From an uncultured Clostridia bacterium (GTDB lineage: Bacteria > Bacillota > Clostridia > Monoglobales > Monoglobaceae), in the NCBI GenBank assembly GCA_947589045.1, contig CANQBQ010000006.1, positions 1 through 64,000 of the forward strand: DNA of 64,000 nt, in the 5' to 3' direction. How positions within the stretch are numbered: the first letter of the stretch is position 1; every line of letters starts with the position of its first letter. Both the position numbers and the translations under genes were made by a program. Positions 1 through 10,396 of the stretch are shown here, one piece after another. The notes under the pieces are model-generated. The model searched no databases, was not told the DNA's origin, and worked only from the letters and a program-made list of their open reading frames with translations.

Positions 1-59
1 TTATGTCAATGCCTTCATCAATGATGGCGAACTTTTTTCTCCAATTTTGTAACACATCA

Positions 60-132
60 TTGACAAACCTACAAATTGTTTTATATAAAATCAAAATTAA
101 ATATTGAAAAATAAATAACAATGTGGTATGAT
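60..132 (+). promoter_or_regulatory. Tandem sigma-A promoters of argG
   Basis: Two promoter-like sites lie before argG. The distal one is TTGACA at 60-65 with a TATAAA-like -10 at 84-89 (18-base spacer). The proximal one is TTGAAA at 104-109, a 17-base spacer and TATGAT at 127-132 with an upstream TG (extended -10). The proximal site would start transcription near 139. I see no convincing ArgR box, although arginine repression would be expected for this operon. Confidence 0.6.
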
Positions 133-173
133 TATTTGAGAATATTATGGAATTTAAAAAAGGAGTTTTTGTG

Positions 174-1391
174 ATGGCAAAAGAAAAGGTTGTTTTGGCT
201 TATTCGGGCGGTCTTGATACTTCGATTATCATAAGCTGGCTGAAAGAAAACTACGGTTATGACGTGGTGTGCGTATGCGGCGATGTCGGACAGGGCAAGG
301 AGACCGACGGACTTGAGGAACGCGCAAAGCGTTCGGGCGCGCTCAAGTGCTATATAGAGGATTTGCGCGACGATTACGTTAAAAATTACATATTCCCGAC
401 TCTCAAATCGGGCGCTATGTATGAGGGCAAGTATCTTTTGGGTACGTCTCACGCGCGTCCCGTTATCGCAAAAAGGCTTGTTGAGATAGCGCATAAAGAG
501 GGCGCGGTCGCAATTTGCCACGGCGCGACCGGAAAGGGCAACGACCAGGTGCGCTTTGAGCTTACGATAAAGGCTCTCGACCCCACGCTTAAAATTATAG
601 CTCCGTGGAGAATTTGGGATATAAAATCCCGCGAGGACGCGGTTGACTACGCCGAGGCTCACGGAATTGAAATTCCCGTGACCAAAAAGGAGCTTTATTC
701 CCGCGACAGAAACATCTGGCATATCAGCCACGAGGGTATGGATTTGGAGGACCCGTGGAATGAGCCTCAGCTTGACAGCCTTTTGAAGCTCGGAGTTTCT
801 CCCGAAAAAGCGCCCGACAAGCCGACCTATGTTACAATAGGCTTTGAAGCGGGTGAGCCCGTTTCGATAGACGGCGTTAAAATGGAGCCCCGCCCGCTGG
901 TTGAGAAGCTCAACGAGCTTGGCGGTGCGAACGGTGTCGGAATTGCCGACATCTGCGAGGACAGACTGGTCGGAATGAAGAGCCGCGGCGTATATGAAAC
1001 TCCGGGCGGAACGATTTTGTATGCCGCAATCGCGGAGCTTGAATATCTCTGCCTTGACCGCGACACACAGGCGTTCAAGAGAATGAGCCAGACGCAGTTC
1101 TCTCAGCTTGTTTACGACGGAAAGTGGTTTACTCCGCTCCGCGAGGCGATGAGCGCAATGTATGATGAAATGGACAAAAACGTAACGGGCGAAGTGAGAT
1201 TAAAGCTCTACAAAGGCTCCTGCACGCCCGCGGGCGCAAAGTCGCCTTATTCGCTCTACAATGAGGATATAGCGAGCTTCGGCGACAGTCACGAGCTTTA
1301 CAGCCACAAGGACGCGGAGGGCTTTATAAACCTGTTCGGACTTCCGCTCAAGGTTCGCGCTCTTATGGAGAAAAAACAAGGGAACAAGTAA
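174..1391 (+). CDS. argG: Argininosuccinate synthase
   Basis: This enzyme joins citrulline and aspartate, using ATP, to form argininosuccinate in the cytoplasmic arginine pathway. The 405-residue protein has the normal family length. The N-terminal ATP-pyrophosphatase loop AYSGGLDTS (residues 9-17) and the [13 protein letters not shown] stretch near residue 115 are diagnostic. I chose ATG 174 rather than the in-frame ATG at 147 because AGGAG at 161-165 lies eight bases upstream and the protein then begins [13 protein letters not shown] as in homologues. argH follows after 55 bases, so the two successive steps of arginine synthesis are probably co-transcribed from the tandem promoters at 60-132. 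Confidence 0.97.
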   Translation: MAKEKVVLAYSGGLDTSIIISWLKENYGYDVVCVCGDVGQGKETDGLEERAKRSGALKCYIEDLRDDYVKNYIFPTLKSGAMYEGKYLLGTSHARPVIAKRLVEIAHKEGAVAICHGATGKGNDQVRFELTIKALDPTLKIIAPWRIWDIKSREDAVDYAEAHGIEIPVTKKELYSRDRNIWHISHEGMDLEDPWNEPQLDSLLKLGVSPEKAPDKPTYVTIGFEAGEPVSIDGVKMEPRPLVEKLNELGGANGVGIADICEDRLVGMKSRGVYETPGGTILYAAIAELEYLCLDRDTQAFKRMSQTQFSQLVYDGKWFTPLREAMSAMYDEMDKNVTGEVRLKLYKGSCTPAGAKSPYSLYNEDIASFGDSHELYSHKDAEGFINLFGLPLKVRALMEKKQGNK

Positions 1392-1446
1392 TTTTCGCTT
1401 AAAAATCCGAATTTGGGTATAGGAAACGTTGGAAAGGATATAGGTT

Positions 1447-2829
1447 ATGAAGCTCTGGGGAGGACGTTTCAGCAAGTCGACCGATGCGCTTGTTGACGAT
1501 TTTAATTCATCTGTAAGATTTGATGCGCGTATGTACAGGCAGGATATAGAAGGCAGCCGCGCCCATGCCGAAATGCTCGGCAGGCAGGGGATTATCCCCA
1601 AAGAGGATGCCGATTTGATTGTAAAGACGCTCGGTGAAATCCTTTGCGATATTGAGGACGGCAAGGTGGAGTTCGCGATAGACGCGGAGGACATTCATAT
1701 GAATGTTGAAACAATCTTGATTTCCAGAATAGGCGACGTCGGGAAAAAACTTCACACGGGGCGAAGCCGTAACGACCAGGTCGCGCTTGACATAAGAATG
1801 TATCTCCGCTCCGAGACCGACGAGATTTTAAAACAGCTCACCGAGCTTAAAACCACGCTACTCGATATTGCTGAGGAGAACGTCGAAACTGTTATGCCGG
1901 GTTACACGCATTTGCAAAAGGCGCAGCCTATCACGTTTGCGCATCACGTTATGGCGTATTTTGAAATGTTTTCGCGGGACAGTGAACGTCTTGCCGACTG
2001 CCGCCGCCGAATGAACGTGATGCCGCTCGGAAGCGGTGCGCTTGCGGGGACGACATATAACCTCGACCGTGAGTTTGTCGCCGAAAAGCTGGGCTTTGAC
2101 CGAGTGACGCTCAACAGTCTTGACGGCGTTTCGGACAGGGATTTTGTCCTTGAACTGGCGTTTGACTTATCTCTGATTATGATGCATCTCAGCCGCTTTT
2201 CGGAGGAAATAATTCTTTGGAGCTCCAATGAGTTTGGCTTTGTCGAGCTTGATGACGCATACTCTACGGGTTCAAGCATTATGCCGCAGAAGAAAAATCC
2301 CGACGTGGCGGAGCTCGCACGCGGAAAGACGGGGCGCGTCTACGGCTCGCTTATCGGACTTCTCACGGTTATGAAGGGCATACCGCTTGCGTATAACAAG
2401 GATATGCAGGAGGATAAGGAGCAGATTTTCGACAGCGTGGACACGGTTAAAATGTGTCTGCCCGTGTTTTCAAAAATGCTTGCCACGATGAAGGTTAAGA
2501 AAGAAAATATGCGCTCCGGCGCGGCGCGCGGCTTTACAAACGCGACCGACGTGGCGGACTATCTCGTAAAGCGCGGGCTTCCGTTTCGTGACGCGCACGC
2601 GGTTTCGGGACGTATGGTGGCGTATTGCATTAGTAACAATACAGTTATTGAGGACTTGTCGCTTGATGAGCTTCATTCGTTTTCACCTCTGTTTGAGGAG
2701 GATATTTACGAGGCTATTTCGCTTGAAACCTGCGTAAATCAGAGAAGGCTGATAGGAGGGCCTGCCGCCGATACGGTGCGGCGCGCAATAGCGCTTTGCC
2801 GAGAGAGGCTGGGCGGCGAAAAGTCTTAA
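1447..2829 (+). CDS. argH: Argininosuccinate lyase
   Basis: ArgH splits argininosuccinate into arginine and fumarate, the last step of arginine synthesis. The 460-residue length is typical of the fumarase/aspartase superfamily. The superfamily signature [12 protein letters not shown], which carries the catalytic serine loop, is near residue 275, and the substrate-binding stretch [10 protein letters not shown] is near residue 155. A GGAAAGGA-type ribosome site precedes ATG 1447. It lies between argG and a transaldolase gene on the same strand with short gaps and no terminator before 3542, so the three probably form one transcript. Confidence 0.97.
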   Translation: MKLWGGRFSKSTDALVDDFNSSVRFDARMYRQDIEGSRAHAEMLGRQGIIPKEDADLIVKTLGEILCDIEDGKVEFAIDAEDIHMNVETILISRIGDVGKKLHTGRSRNDQVALDIRMYLRSETDEILKQLTELKTTLLDIAEENVETVMPGYTHLQKAQPITFAHHVMAYFEMFSRDSERLADCRRRMNVMPLGSGALAGTTYNLDREFVAEKLGFDRVTLNSLDGVSDRDFVLELAFDLSLIMMHLSRFSEEIILWSSNEFGFVELDDAYSTGSSIMPQKKNPDVAELARGKTGRVYGSLIGLLTVMKGIPLAYNKDMQEDKEQIFDSVDTVKMCLPVFSKMLATMKVKKENMRSGAARGFTNATDVADYLVKRGLPFRDAHAVSGRMVAYCISNNTVIEDLSLDELHSFSPLFEEDIYEAISLETCVNQRRLIGGPAADTVRRAIALCRERLGGEKS

Positions 2830-2874
2830 TAAAAACGAAAAAAATAAAATTTATATAAAAGGAGAAATGTTATT

Positions 2875-3525
2875 ATGAAACTCTTTATTGACACAGCCAT
2901 AGTTGACGAGATAAGAGAAGTCAACGATATGGGCGTAATTTGCGGCGTTACCACAAACCCGTCGCTTATCGCAAAGTCAGGAAGAAAATTTGAAGATGTG
3001 GTAAAGGAGATAACCGGCATCGTTGACGGTCCGATAAGTGCGGAAGTTACTGCAAAGGACCCCGATGAAATGGTAGAGCAGGCTATTCCGCTTACCAAGA
3101 TACACAAGAACATCATTATCAAGATACCGTTCAACAAGGAAGGTCTTATGGCGTGCAAGAAGATGACCGCTCTCGGAATTAAGACGAATGTAACTCTTAT
3201 ATTCTCGGCGGCTCAGGCTCTGCTCGCGGCAAAGGCGGGAGCTACATATGTAAGCCCGTTCCTCGGCAGACTTGACGACATAGGCACCGACGGACTCAGA
3301 CTCATTGAGGAAATCGTTGACGTGTTCGCCGCAGACCCCGATATCAAGACCGAAATCATCGCGGCTTCGATAAGAAATCCCATCCACGTAATCGAAGCGG
3401 CGAGAATGGGCTGTGACATCGCAACCGTTCCCTACGGCGTAATTATGCAGATGCTCAACCATCCCCTTACCGATATAGGTATTGCAAAATTCGACAAGGA
3501 TTGGGAGACTGTACCCAAGCAGTAA
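2875..3525 (+). CDS. Transaldolase / fructose-6-phosphate aldolase family (short form)
   Basis: This 216-residue protein belongs to the short TalC/MipB/FSA family of class I aldolases, which act on sugar phosphates in the non-oxidative pentose phosphate pathway. The family start MKLFIDTA, the GVTTNPSL motif near residue 24 and the Schiff-base lysine in IIIKIPF (about K83) are visible. Short-form proteins may be transaldolases or fructose-6-phosphate aldolases, and I cannot separate these from sequence alone. An AAAGGAG ribosome site precedes the ATG. A strong hairpin terminator follows, making it the probable last gene of the argG transcript. Confidence 0.9.
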   Translation: MKLFIDTAIVDEIREVNDMGVICGVTTNPSLIAKSGRKFEDVVKEITGIVDGPISAEVTAKDPDEMVEQAIPLTKIHKNIIIKIPFNKEGLMACKKMTALGIKTNVTLIFSAAQALLAAKAGATYVSPFLGRLDDIGTDGLRLIEEIVDVFAADPDIKTEIIAASIRNPIHVIEAARMGCDIATVPYGVIMQMLNHPLTDIGIAKFDKDWETVPKQ

Positions 3526-3541
3526 TAAATAAGCGATATTT

Positions 3542-3590
3542 AAAAGAGCGTATCACAAAGCTAAAGTGTGATACGCTCTTTTGTTTTTGA
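3542..3590. terminator. Bidirectional intrinsic terminator
   Basis: A perfect 16-bp stem (3542-3557 with 3567-3582) encloses a 9-base loop. The arms begin with AAAA and end with TTTT, so U-runs form in both directions. It lies between the converging transaldolase gene (plus) and Clp ATPase gene (minus) and should end both transcripts. Confidence 0.93.
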
Positions 3591-3626
3591 ATATTAAAAG
3601 TAAAACAGAAGTACGGCAAAAGACTT

Positions 3627-6173
3627 TTATACCGCCTTTATTTTAAGCTCTCCGCCGTCCGCCGTGACCTCAGCCGAGCCGCCCGCGTGAAGCTCTCCGC
3701 CAATTAACATCTGCGCGAGCTTATCCTCGATGTGACGCTCTATAAAGCGGCGCATCGGACGCGCTCCGTACTGCGGGTTGTAGCTCTTTTCAAGCACGAC
3801 CTTTTTTGCATCCTCCGAGACTTTAAGCGAAATGCCCTTTTCCGAAAGCCCGTCGTACAGGTCTTTGAGCATCAAATCTATAATTTGCATAAGCTCGCAT
3901 TTCTCAAGTCTTTTGAATATGACCGTCTCGTCGACCCTGTTTAAAAACTCGGGTCTGAAAAGCGACTTTAACGCGCGGTCTATCTTCAGCTCGTCGCCCA
4001 TACTGTCGGCACCGAAGCCCGCGATATTTGACTTTTCACTGCTTCCCGCGTTTGAAGTCATTATGATTATGGTGTTTTCAAACGACACCGTACGTCCGTG
4101 GCTGTCGGTAATTTTTCCGTCGTCAAGGATTTGGAGCAGCATATTAAAAACGTCGGGGTGCGCCTTTTCTATCTCGTCAAGCAAAATTACCGAATAAGGT
4201 CTGCGTCTGATTTTTTCGGTTAGCTGACCCGCGTCGTCGTAGCCGACATAACCCGGAGGCGAGCCTATTAGCTTTGACACCGAGTGCGCCTCCATAAACT
4301 CGGACATATCGAGACGTATCAGCGCGTCCTCGCTGTCGAAAACCTCGCGTGCAATCTGCTTTACAAGCTCGGTCTTGCCGACGCCCGTCGGTCCTACAAA
4401 TATAAACGAAACGGGGCGGCGCTTAAGACTTATTCCGGCACGTTTGCGCCTTATGGCGCGAGCAACCGCGTCCACGGCTTCGTCCTGACCGATAAGGCGG
4501 GAATGGAGCCTCGCTTCGAGGTCGATGAGCTGACCGCTCTCGTATTCCGAAATTCTGCTTACGGGTATATTGGTGCGGTTTTGAATAACAGCCGCTATGT
4601 CCTCCACCGTAAGGCAGGGGGGCGTATACTGCTCGGACATATCTTTTAATATACCTTCGAGACGGCACGCCTGCGTCTTTAAATCTGCGGCACGCTCAAA
4701 ATCCTGCTCCTCGCTGCCGTCCGATAAACCGTCTATCTCGCTTTGAAGCTCGTCAAGTTCTTTCTTTAAGTCTACGATGTCCTTTAATTTGTCGTCCTCC
4801 AGCTTAGCCTTTGCCGCCGCTTCGTCTATCACGTCGATTGCCTTGTCGGGAAGCAGCTTGTCGGTTATGTATCGCTCGGACAGCACTGCGGCGGTGCGCA
4901 GAATATCGCTCGGTATTGCCACGTTGTGGAATTTTTCGTAGTTTTTGCGAAGTCCCTTAAGTATCTCGACGGTCTCGTCGACAGACGGTTCTTCGACAAG
5001 GACGGACTGGAAACGCCGCTCCAACGCCGCGTCCTTTTCTATATATTTTCGGTATTCCTCCAGCGTGGTCGCGCCGATTACGCGTATATCCCCGCGCGAC
5101 AGAGCGGGCTTTAAAATGTTCGCCGCGTTCATCGCGCCCTCTGCGTCGCCCGCCGAGGCGATGGTGTGGATTTCGTCAATTACGAGAATAACATTCGGGG
5201 ATTTAACCACCTCGTCAATCAGTTTCTTCATACGCGCTTCAAACTGACCGCGGAACTGGGTACCCGCCACCAGCGCCGACATATCGAGAAGATAAAGCTC
5301 GGCGTCGGCAAGCTGCCAAGGCACGCCGCCGTTTACTATTTTCAGCGCAAGACCTTCTGCGATAGCGGTTTTGCCCACGCCCGGCTCACCGATGAGACAG
5401 GGGTTGTTTTTTGTGCGGCGCGTCAGAATATGAATTACGCGGGTTATTTCGCGTTCGCGCCCGATTACGGGGTCAATATCTCCGTTTTTGGCTTTCTCGT
5501 TAAGATTTACCGCATACATTTCAAGCGCGCTTTTTTGCTTTCTTTCGCGCTTATCCTTCTTTTTATCCTTTTTGTCCGACTTATCCGAGGCTGAGCCGTC
5601 CTTTTCGCCGCCCGAATGCGAGCCGCCGAAAACCATATTTGTTATATAATCTATCCCCGAACGCAGGTCACCCTCGGACAGCTTTTCGATTATTTCGTCG
5701 TCCAGCTTGCCTATCGGAAAGGCGCATATATTATAGACCGCGCTGTTGCCGTTTTCCGAGATTTCTCCGTCCTCGCCGTCGTCCTCGTCCTCCTCACCCG
5801 GGTATTCCTCCTCAAACTCCCCTTCGGTGTAGAAGCCTTGCGAGTCCTCCAGCCTGCTGTTTATTGTTTCCATAGCGTTGTCTATACTTTCGATGAGCTT
5901 TTCGCGAAATTCTTCCTGATTGTCTCCCGCGTCAATGCTGTCTGAAATATTTTCGCGCATACTGTCGCTGACCTCTTTCATAATTTCCGAAAAGTCAACC
6001 GAATTTCCGAGCGACCTAATCATAGGTTCAAGCGCTTCGGGAGTCAGACCGAATTTTTTGAGCAAATCGCCGCTTCCGCCGATATTGTGCTCCGCCGCGC
6101 ACGGCATACAATATCCCTTATCCCCGATGAATATTACCGCGGGATTTTTATTGCATAATGAACAAAGCTCCAC
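3627..6173 (-). CDS. Zinc-finger Clp/Hsp100 ATPase (ClpE/ClpC-like)
   Basis: This 848-residue AAA+ unfoldase probably feeds proteins to ClpP. The N-terminus has a four-cysteine zinc finger (C4, C7, C22, C25) instead of paired Clp-N repeats, as in ClpE. Then comes an acidic stretch (about 110-150) and a lysine-rich linker (about 200-220). AAA domain 1 has GEPGVGKT near 262. A UVR-like helical segment follows (about 475-520). AAA domain 2 has GPTGVGKT near 594. An AGF tripeptide near 716 sits where ClpC carries its ClpP-binding VGF loop. It starts 22 bases after hydF and shares its strand, so it is probably the third gene of a hydG-hydF-clp transcript. I see no CtsR-type operator nearby. ClpC is the alternative name, and the finger favours ClpE. 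Confidence 0.88.
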   Translation of the reverse strand: MELCSLCNKNPAVIFIGDKGYCMPCAAEHNIGGSGDLLKKFGLTPEALEPMIRSLGNSVDFSEIMKEVSDSMRENISDSIDAGDNQEEFREKLIESIDNAMETINSRLEDSQGFYTEGEFEEEYPGEEDEDDGEDGEISENGNSAVYNICAFPIGKLDDEIIEKLSEGDLRSGIDYITNMVFGGSHSGGEKDGSASDKSDKKDKKKDKRERKQKSALEMYAVNLNEKAKNGDIDPVIGREREITRVIHILTRRTKNNPCLIGEPGVGKTAIAEGLALKIVNGGVPWQLADAELYLLDMSALVAGTQFRGQFEARMKKLIDEVVKSPNVILVIDEIHTIASAGDAEGAMNAANILKPALSRGDIRVIGATTLEEYRKYIEKDAALERRFQSVLVEEPSVDETVEILKGLRKNYEKFHNVAIPSDILRTAAVLSERYITDKLLPDKAIDVIDEAAAKAKLEDDKLKDIVDLKKELDELQSEIDGLSDGSEEQDFERAADLKTQACRLEGILKDMSEQYTPPCLTVEDIAAVIQNRTNIPVSRISEYESGQLIDLEARLHSRLIGQDEAVDAVARAIRRKRAGISLKRRPVSFIFVGPTGVGKTELVKQIAREVFDSEDALIRLDMSEFMEAHSVSKLIGSPPGYVGYDDAGQLTEKIRRRPYSVILLDEIEKAHPDVFNMLLQILDDGKITDSHGRTVSFENTIIIMTSNAGSSEKSNIAGFGADSMGDELKIDRALKSLFRPEFLNRVDETVIFKRLEKCELMQIIDLMLKDLYDGLSEKGISLKVSEDAKKVVLEKSYNPQYGARPMRRFIERHIEDKLAQMLIGGELHAGGSAEVTADGGELKIKAV

Positions 6174-6195
6174 TTAAAACACCTCTTTTACTTCT

Positions 6196-7392
6196 CTATG
6201 TCAATTTTATGTCGATTTTGTCAAGTATTCCGTTTAGTTTTGCCAATACCACGCCGTAGTTGGTTATGGGTACGCCCTGCGCCTTTGCCGCTTCCACGCG
6301 TGAGAGAAGATATTTTCGGCTGAACATACAGCCGCCGCAATGGATTATCAGGTCGTATTCCGAGAGGTCCTTCGGGAAATCCACTCCCGAAACGATGTCG
6401 ACTTTAAGCCCTTCACCGACTTTTTTCCTGAGCGCACGGGGGATTTTTACCCGACCGATGTCCTCGGCGAGCGGTGCGTGAGTACACGCCTCGGCAATAA
6501 GCACCCTCGAATTTTCGGTGAGCTTGTCGATAGCCGCCGCGCCGTCTGTATATGCCCCTATATCCGACTTGTACGCCGCCATAAGCACCGAAAAAGAGGT
6601 AAGGCGGCTTTCGGACGGTTTGTTTTCATACACATACCCGAAGCACTGCGAGTCGGTTATTATGAGCGCGGGCGGCTGCTTAAGAGCACTCAGCGCGTCT
6701 TGCATATTGTCCGCCGTCGACGAAATTACGATACATTTATTGTCGAGCAAATCGCGTATCGTTTGTACCTGCGGGAGAATAAGTCTGCCCTTGGGTGCCT
6801 GAATGTCCTGCGGCATAATCAGCAGAACCGTATCACCCTCGTTTACATAATCTCCCGTGAGTGAAAGTGCGCCGTAATCTTCCGGAACGCATCTTACGAT
6901 AGCCTCGCGGATTTCCGCCAGACCGTCGCCCGTCACCGAACTGAACGCGATTGGAGAGAGATTTGTTTCGCTCTGTATTTTTCGCAGCAGAGGAGCGGTA
7001 TCCGAAAGGTCGGACTTGCTGACAGCCGCCACAATCGGGACTTTTTTTTCGCGCAGAGCGGCGAGCCAATCTTTTTCATAGCTCAAATCGCCCTCCGAAA
7101 AGAGCATAACCGCAATATCCGTCTTGTCTATAATATTACGCGTTTTTTCAACTCTCATTCCTCCGAGTTCGCCTTCGTCGTCAAAACCCGCGGTGTCGAC
7201 AAACATAACGGGTCCTATCGGATGAAGTTCCATAGCCTTGAACACGGGGTCGGTGGTGGTTCCGGCAAAATCCGAAACAAGCGCGATATTCTGGTTGGTT
7301 ATCGCGTTGATAAGCGAGGATTTTCCGCTGTTGCGTTTGCCGAAAATCGCTATATGAAGTCTGTTTGAAGCTGTTGTATCATTAAGTGACAT
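6196..7392 (-). CDS. hydF: [FeFe]-hydrogenase maturation GTPase HydF
   Basis: HydF is the scaffold on which the diiron subcluster of the [FeFe]-hydrogenase H-cluster is assembled before transfer to the apo-enzyme. The 398-residue protein has an N-terminal Era-like GTPase domain with P-loop GKRNSGKSS (18-26) and DTAGFDD. The C-terminal iron-sulfur motif CxH...HCxxC is complete: C303-H305 and H351-C352-x-x-C355. It starts 15 bases after hydG, consistent with one transcript. The third maturase, HydE, and the hydrogenase itself are not in this window. Confidence 0.96.
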   Translation of the reverse strand: MSLNDTTASNRLHIAIFGKRNSGKSSLINAITNQNIALVSDFAGTTTDPVFKAMELHPIGPVMFVDTAGFDDEGELGGMRVEKTRNIIDKTDIAVMLFSEGDLSYEKDWLAALREKKVPIVAAVSKSDLSDTAPLLRKIQSETNLSPIAFSSVTGDGLAEIREAIVRCVPEDYGALSLTGDYVNEGDTVLLIMPQDIQAPKGRLILPQVQTIRDLLDNKCIVISSTADNMQDALSALKQPPALIITDSQCFGYVYENKPSESRLTSFSVLMAAYKSDIGAYTDGAAAIDKLTENSRVLIAEACTHAPLAEDIGRVKIPRALRKKVGEGLKVDIVSGVDFPKDLSEYDLIIHCGGCMFSRKYLLSRVEAAKAQGVPITNYGVVLAKLNGILDKIDIKLT

Positions 7393-7407
7393 AATAAATC
7401 TCCGATT

Positions 7408-8826
7408 TTAAAATCTGAAGTCGCGCTTGCCGTGCTTTATGTTTTCGATGTATTCTCCGGCAAGACGGCGCACCTTCGGATTTGTAATTTTTTCAAGCTC
7501 CTCCGCAATGACCTTTTCGCCCTTTTCACGGGTGTCGGGGCTTGCGTAGTCCTCCAGATATTCTTTGAGGGTCATAAGCGCGTTGGGGTGACAGCAGTTG
7601 ACTATCTGACCGCTCTTGCAAAGGCTCATAAATCGGTCGCCGGTTCTGCCCTCGCGGTAGCAGGCGGTGCAGAAGCTCGGAATGTGCCCGGTCGAGAGCA
7701 GCCAGTTTACTACCTCGTCGAGCGTTCGGGTGTCGTTTACGTCAAACTGCGCCGAGTTTTCCTCGGGGGTTTCCTCCTCGACATATCCGCCGACCGAGGT
7801 ACGGCTTCCGCCGCTTATCTGAGAAACGCCGCGCTTTAACAGAGTTTCGCGCATTTTTTTACTCTCGCGGGTCGATATGATAATTCCGGTGTAAGGAACG
7901 GCGATACGAAGCACCGCGACCAATTTTTCAAACAGCTCGTCCGAGAGACTGTTGTCAAACTCGTCGGGGTCGATGTCGTCCGCTGGACGTACCCGCGGCA
8001 CGCTTATAGTGTGAGGGCCGCAGCCGTACACCGCTTCCAGATGCTCCGCGTGCATCAGTATGCCCGTGAAGTCGTACTTGTAAAGGTTAAGTCCGAACAA
8101 AACGCCGCAACCCACGTCGTCAATTCCCGCCTGCATAGCTCTGTCCATAGCCTCGGTGTGATATTCGTAGTTGCTTTTCGGTCCGGTCGGGTGCAGACGT
8201 TCGTAAGTCTCTTTGTGGTATGTCTCCTGAAACAGGATATATGTGCCTATTCCCGCCTCTTTGAGCTTTTTATAGTTCTCAATGGTGGTTGCCGCGATGT
8301 TGACGTTTACGCGCCTTATCGCGCCGTTTTTATGTTTTATTCCGTAAATGGTCTTTATGCTCTCCAGCACATATTCGATAGGACATCTTTCCGGGTCCTC
8401 GCCGGTTTCTATCGCAAGACGCTTGTGTCCCATATCCTGAAGCGCGATTACCTCTTTCTCAATTTCCTCCTGAGAGAGCTGCTTGCGCGCAATGTGTTTG
8501 TTCTTGTAGTGATACGGACAGTAAAGACAGCCGTTTACGCAGTAGTTCGAGAGATAAAGAGGCGCGAACATAACTATTCTGTTGCCGTAAAACTTTTGCT
8601 TTATCTCGTCCGCCAAAGCATATATTTCTTCGAGAATTTCTTTGTCCTCGCACTCCAAAAGCACCAACGCCTCGCGGTGGTTGAGTCCCTTACACTCAGC
8701 CGCCTTTTTAAGTATTTCCCTCATAAGGCTCGTGTTGCTTTTATTTTCGGCGGCGTATTTTAGGGTTTCCCTTATTTCGCCGTCGTCTATAAACTCAACC
8801 GCATTTTTACTTTTTACGTCATACAT
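7408..8826 (-). CDS. hydG: [FeFe]-hydrogenase maturation radical SAM tyrosine lyase HydG
   Basis: HydG splits tyrosine with SAM chemistry to produce the CO and cyanide ligands of the H-cluster. The radical SAM motif CxxxCxxC is C96, C100, C103. The C-terminal auxiliary cluster motif (FCTACYREG, then LCKSGQIVNCC) is intact, which separates HydG from ThiH. I chose ATG 8826 over the upstream in-frame ATG 8862: AAAGGAG lies ten bases before 8826, and the resulting 472 residues match the family. A sigma-A promoter at 8871-8899 reads into it. Confidence 0.95.
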   Translation of the reverse strand: MYDVKSKNAVEFIDDGEIRETLKYAAENKSNTSLMREILKKAAECKGLNHREALVLLECEDKEILEEIYALADEIKQKFYGNRIVMFAPLYLSNYCVNGCLYCPYHYKNKHIARKQLSQEEIEKEVIALQDMGHKRLAIETGEDPERCPIEYVLESIKTIYGIKHKNGAIRRVNVNIAATTIENYKKLKEAGIGTYILFQETYHKETYERLHPTGPKSNYEYHTEAMDRAMQAGIDDVGCGVLFGLNLYKYDFTGILMHAEHLEAVYGCGPHTISVPRVRPADDIDPDEFDNSLSDELFEKLVAVLRIAVPYTGIIISTRESKKMRETLLKRGVSQISGGSRTSVGGYVEEETPEENSAQFDVNDTRTLDEVVNWLLSTGHIPSFCTACYREGRTGDRFMSLCKSGQIVNCCHPNALMTLKEYLEDYASPDTREKGEKVIAEELEKITNPKVRRLAGEYIENIKHGKRDFRF

Positions 8827-8870
8827 AGCTCCTCGGCTCCTTTGTTGATTAAATATTTGCATATAAAATT

Positions 8871-8899
8871 ATTCTATCATAATATGCGCTCTTTTGCAA
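8871..8899 (-). promoter_or_regulatory. Promoter of hydG-hydF-clp
   Basis: On the minus strand, TTGCAA (8899-8894), a 17-base spacer and TAGAAT (8876-8871) form a sigma-A promoter with an extended -10 TGA. It lies about 45 bases upstream of the chosen hydG start and back to back with the citrate synthase promoter at 8947. Confidence 0.7.
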
Positions 8900-8946
8900 G
8901 CGGTTTTAATATGTAAATTGAACCTGTGCGCCGACGCGGGCAGGGC

Positions 8947-8975
8947 TTGACATAAAAATCAAAAAATGGTATAAT
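8947..8975 (+). promoter_or_regulatory. Consensus sigma-A promoter of the citrate synthase gene
   Basis: TTGACA at 8947-8952 and TATAAT at 8970-8975 are separated by exactly 17 bases, a full consensus match. The predicted transcript has a leader of about 60 bases before ATG 9041. Confidence 0.88.
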
Positions 8976-9040
8976 AAATTTTCAATTTGAAGTTTTTTAA
9001 AACTTTTGTCGAGTTTTATTCGGCGCAGAGGAGTGAGATT

Positions 9041-10393
9041 ATGCCTAAGAACTTTGATGACTTTGTCAGAATTATAAGGGAGACGCACAAAGAGCGAAAT
9101 GAAATTCCAAGGTCTTTTTTCAGCGAAAGCAATGTTAAGAGGGGGCTGAGAAATGCGGACGGAACCGGCGTTCTGGCGGGTCTTACCACTATCGGCGAAG
9201 TACACGGCTATGTGCTTGACGAGGGCGTTAAATCCCCCGTTGAAGGCAGCTTGCGCTATCGCGGAATAGATTTATACGATATTGTCCGAAACTGTCAGGC
9301 GGAGAACCGTCTGGGATTTGAAGAGACGATTTTCCTTCTCTTGTTCGGCTTTTTGCCTACCCGCGATCAGCTTTCGGTGTTTGTCGGAGTTTTGGAGGGT
9401 ATGCGTGCGCTGCCCGACAACTTTACCGAGGATATGATTTTAAAGGCTCCGAGTAAAAATATTATGAATAAAATGGCGCGTTCGGTGCTTGCGCTTTACT
9501 CATATGACGATAATCCCGACGATTTGTCTCTGCCCAACCTTTTGAGGCAGTGTATGGGGCTTATCGCTAAATTCCCGAGCATTATCGCCTATGCGTATGC
9601 CGCAAAACAGCATTATTACGATAATAAGAGTCTGGTGCTTCACCACCCCAACCCCGACCTTTCGACCGCGGAAAACTTTTTCTATATGATAAGAAGCGAC
9701 CATGAGTATTCGCCTCTTGAAGCGCAGATACTCGACCTCGCTCTGATAATTCACGCGGAGCACGGCGGCGGCAACAACTCCGCTTTTGCAACGAGGGTGC
9801 TCTCGTCGTCGGGAACGGATACATATTCTGCGATTGCGGCGGCTATCGGTTCGCTCAAAGGACCGAAGCACGGCGGAGCGAACGAAAAAATGATTGCGCA
9901 GATGAATGAAATAAAGGCGAATGTCAAAAACTGGGCTGACGAGGACGAGGTTTACGGCTATCTTGTTAAAATACTCAACAAGGAGGCGGGCGACGGCTCG
10001 GGCTTGATTTACGGCGTTGGACACGCGGTTTACACTCTTTCAGACCCCCGCGCGGTTCTGCTTAAAGAAAAAATGCGCGATCTTGCCGAGGTCAAGGGCT
10101 TTAATGAGGAATTCAGCCTCTATGATACGGTGGAAAGGCTCGCTCCGAAGGCGTTTGCCGAGGTCAAGGGCTTTGACCGTCCGCTTTGCGCCAACGTGGA
10201 TTTTTATTCGGGGTTTGTATATCAAATGCTGGACATTCCGCCTGAGCTGTACACTCCTATCTTTGCGATGGCTCGAATTGTCGGTTGGAGCGCACATAGA
10301 ATAGAGGAAGTGCTGACAGGGCAGAAAATCATACGACCCGCGTATAAGTCGATTATCGAGCGCAAGGAATACGTGCCTATCGACAAAAGATAA
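9041..10393 (+). CDS. gltA: Citrate synthase (type I-like, citrate/2-methylcitrate family)
   Basis: Citrate synthase condenses acetyl-CoA with oxaloacetate. In a fermentative clostridium it probably starts the partial TCA branch toward 2-oxoglutarate and glutamate. The catalytic histidines are in HAEHGGG (near 241) and GVGHAVYTLSDPR (near 327), and the aspartate is in NVDFYSG (near 386). I chose ATG 9041 because GAGGAG precedes it; an in-frame ATG at 8987 lacks a ribosome site. The N-terminal 60 residues before the citrate synthase fold are longer than in short bacterial enzymes, as in other clostridial proteins of about 450 residues. A 20-bp direct DNA repeat encodes two copies of AEVKGF (see findings). 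Confidence 0.95.
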   Translation: MPKNFDDFVRIIRETHKERNEIPRSFFSESNVKRGLRNADGTGVLAGLTTIGEVHGYVLDEGVKSPVEGSLRYRGIDLYDIVRNCQAENRLGFEETIFLLLFGFLPTRDQLSVFVGVLEGMRALPDNFTEDMILKAPSKNIMNKMARSVLALYSYDDNPDDLSLPNLLRQCMGLIAKFPSIIAYAYAAKQHYYDNKSLVLHHPNPDLSTAENFFYMIRSDHEYSPLEAQILDLALIIHAEHGGGNNSAFATRVLSSSGTDTYSAIAAAIGSLKGPKHGGANEKMIAQMNEIKANVKNWADEDEVYGYLVKILNKEAGDGSGLIYGVGHAVYTLSDPRAVLLKEKMRDLAEVKGFNEEFSLYDTVERLAPKAFAEVKGFDRPLCANVDFYSGFVYQMLDIPPELYTPIFAMARIVGWSAHRIEEVLTGQKIIRPAYKSIIERKEYVPIDKR

Positions 10394-10396
10394 GCT

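Noticed and set aside
1-55. Minus-strand open stretch starting at GTG 55 and running off the left edge (begins MLQNWRKKFAII)
   Set aside because: Eighteen codons with no ribosome site are too few to call a gene, although the residues look protein-like. The flanking contig would decide.
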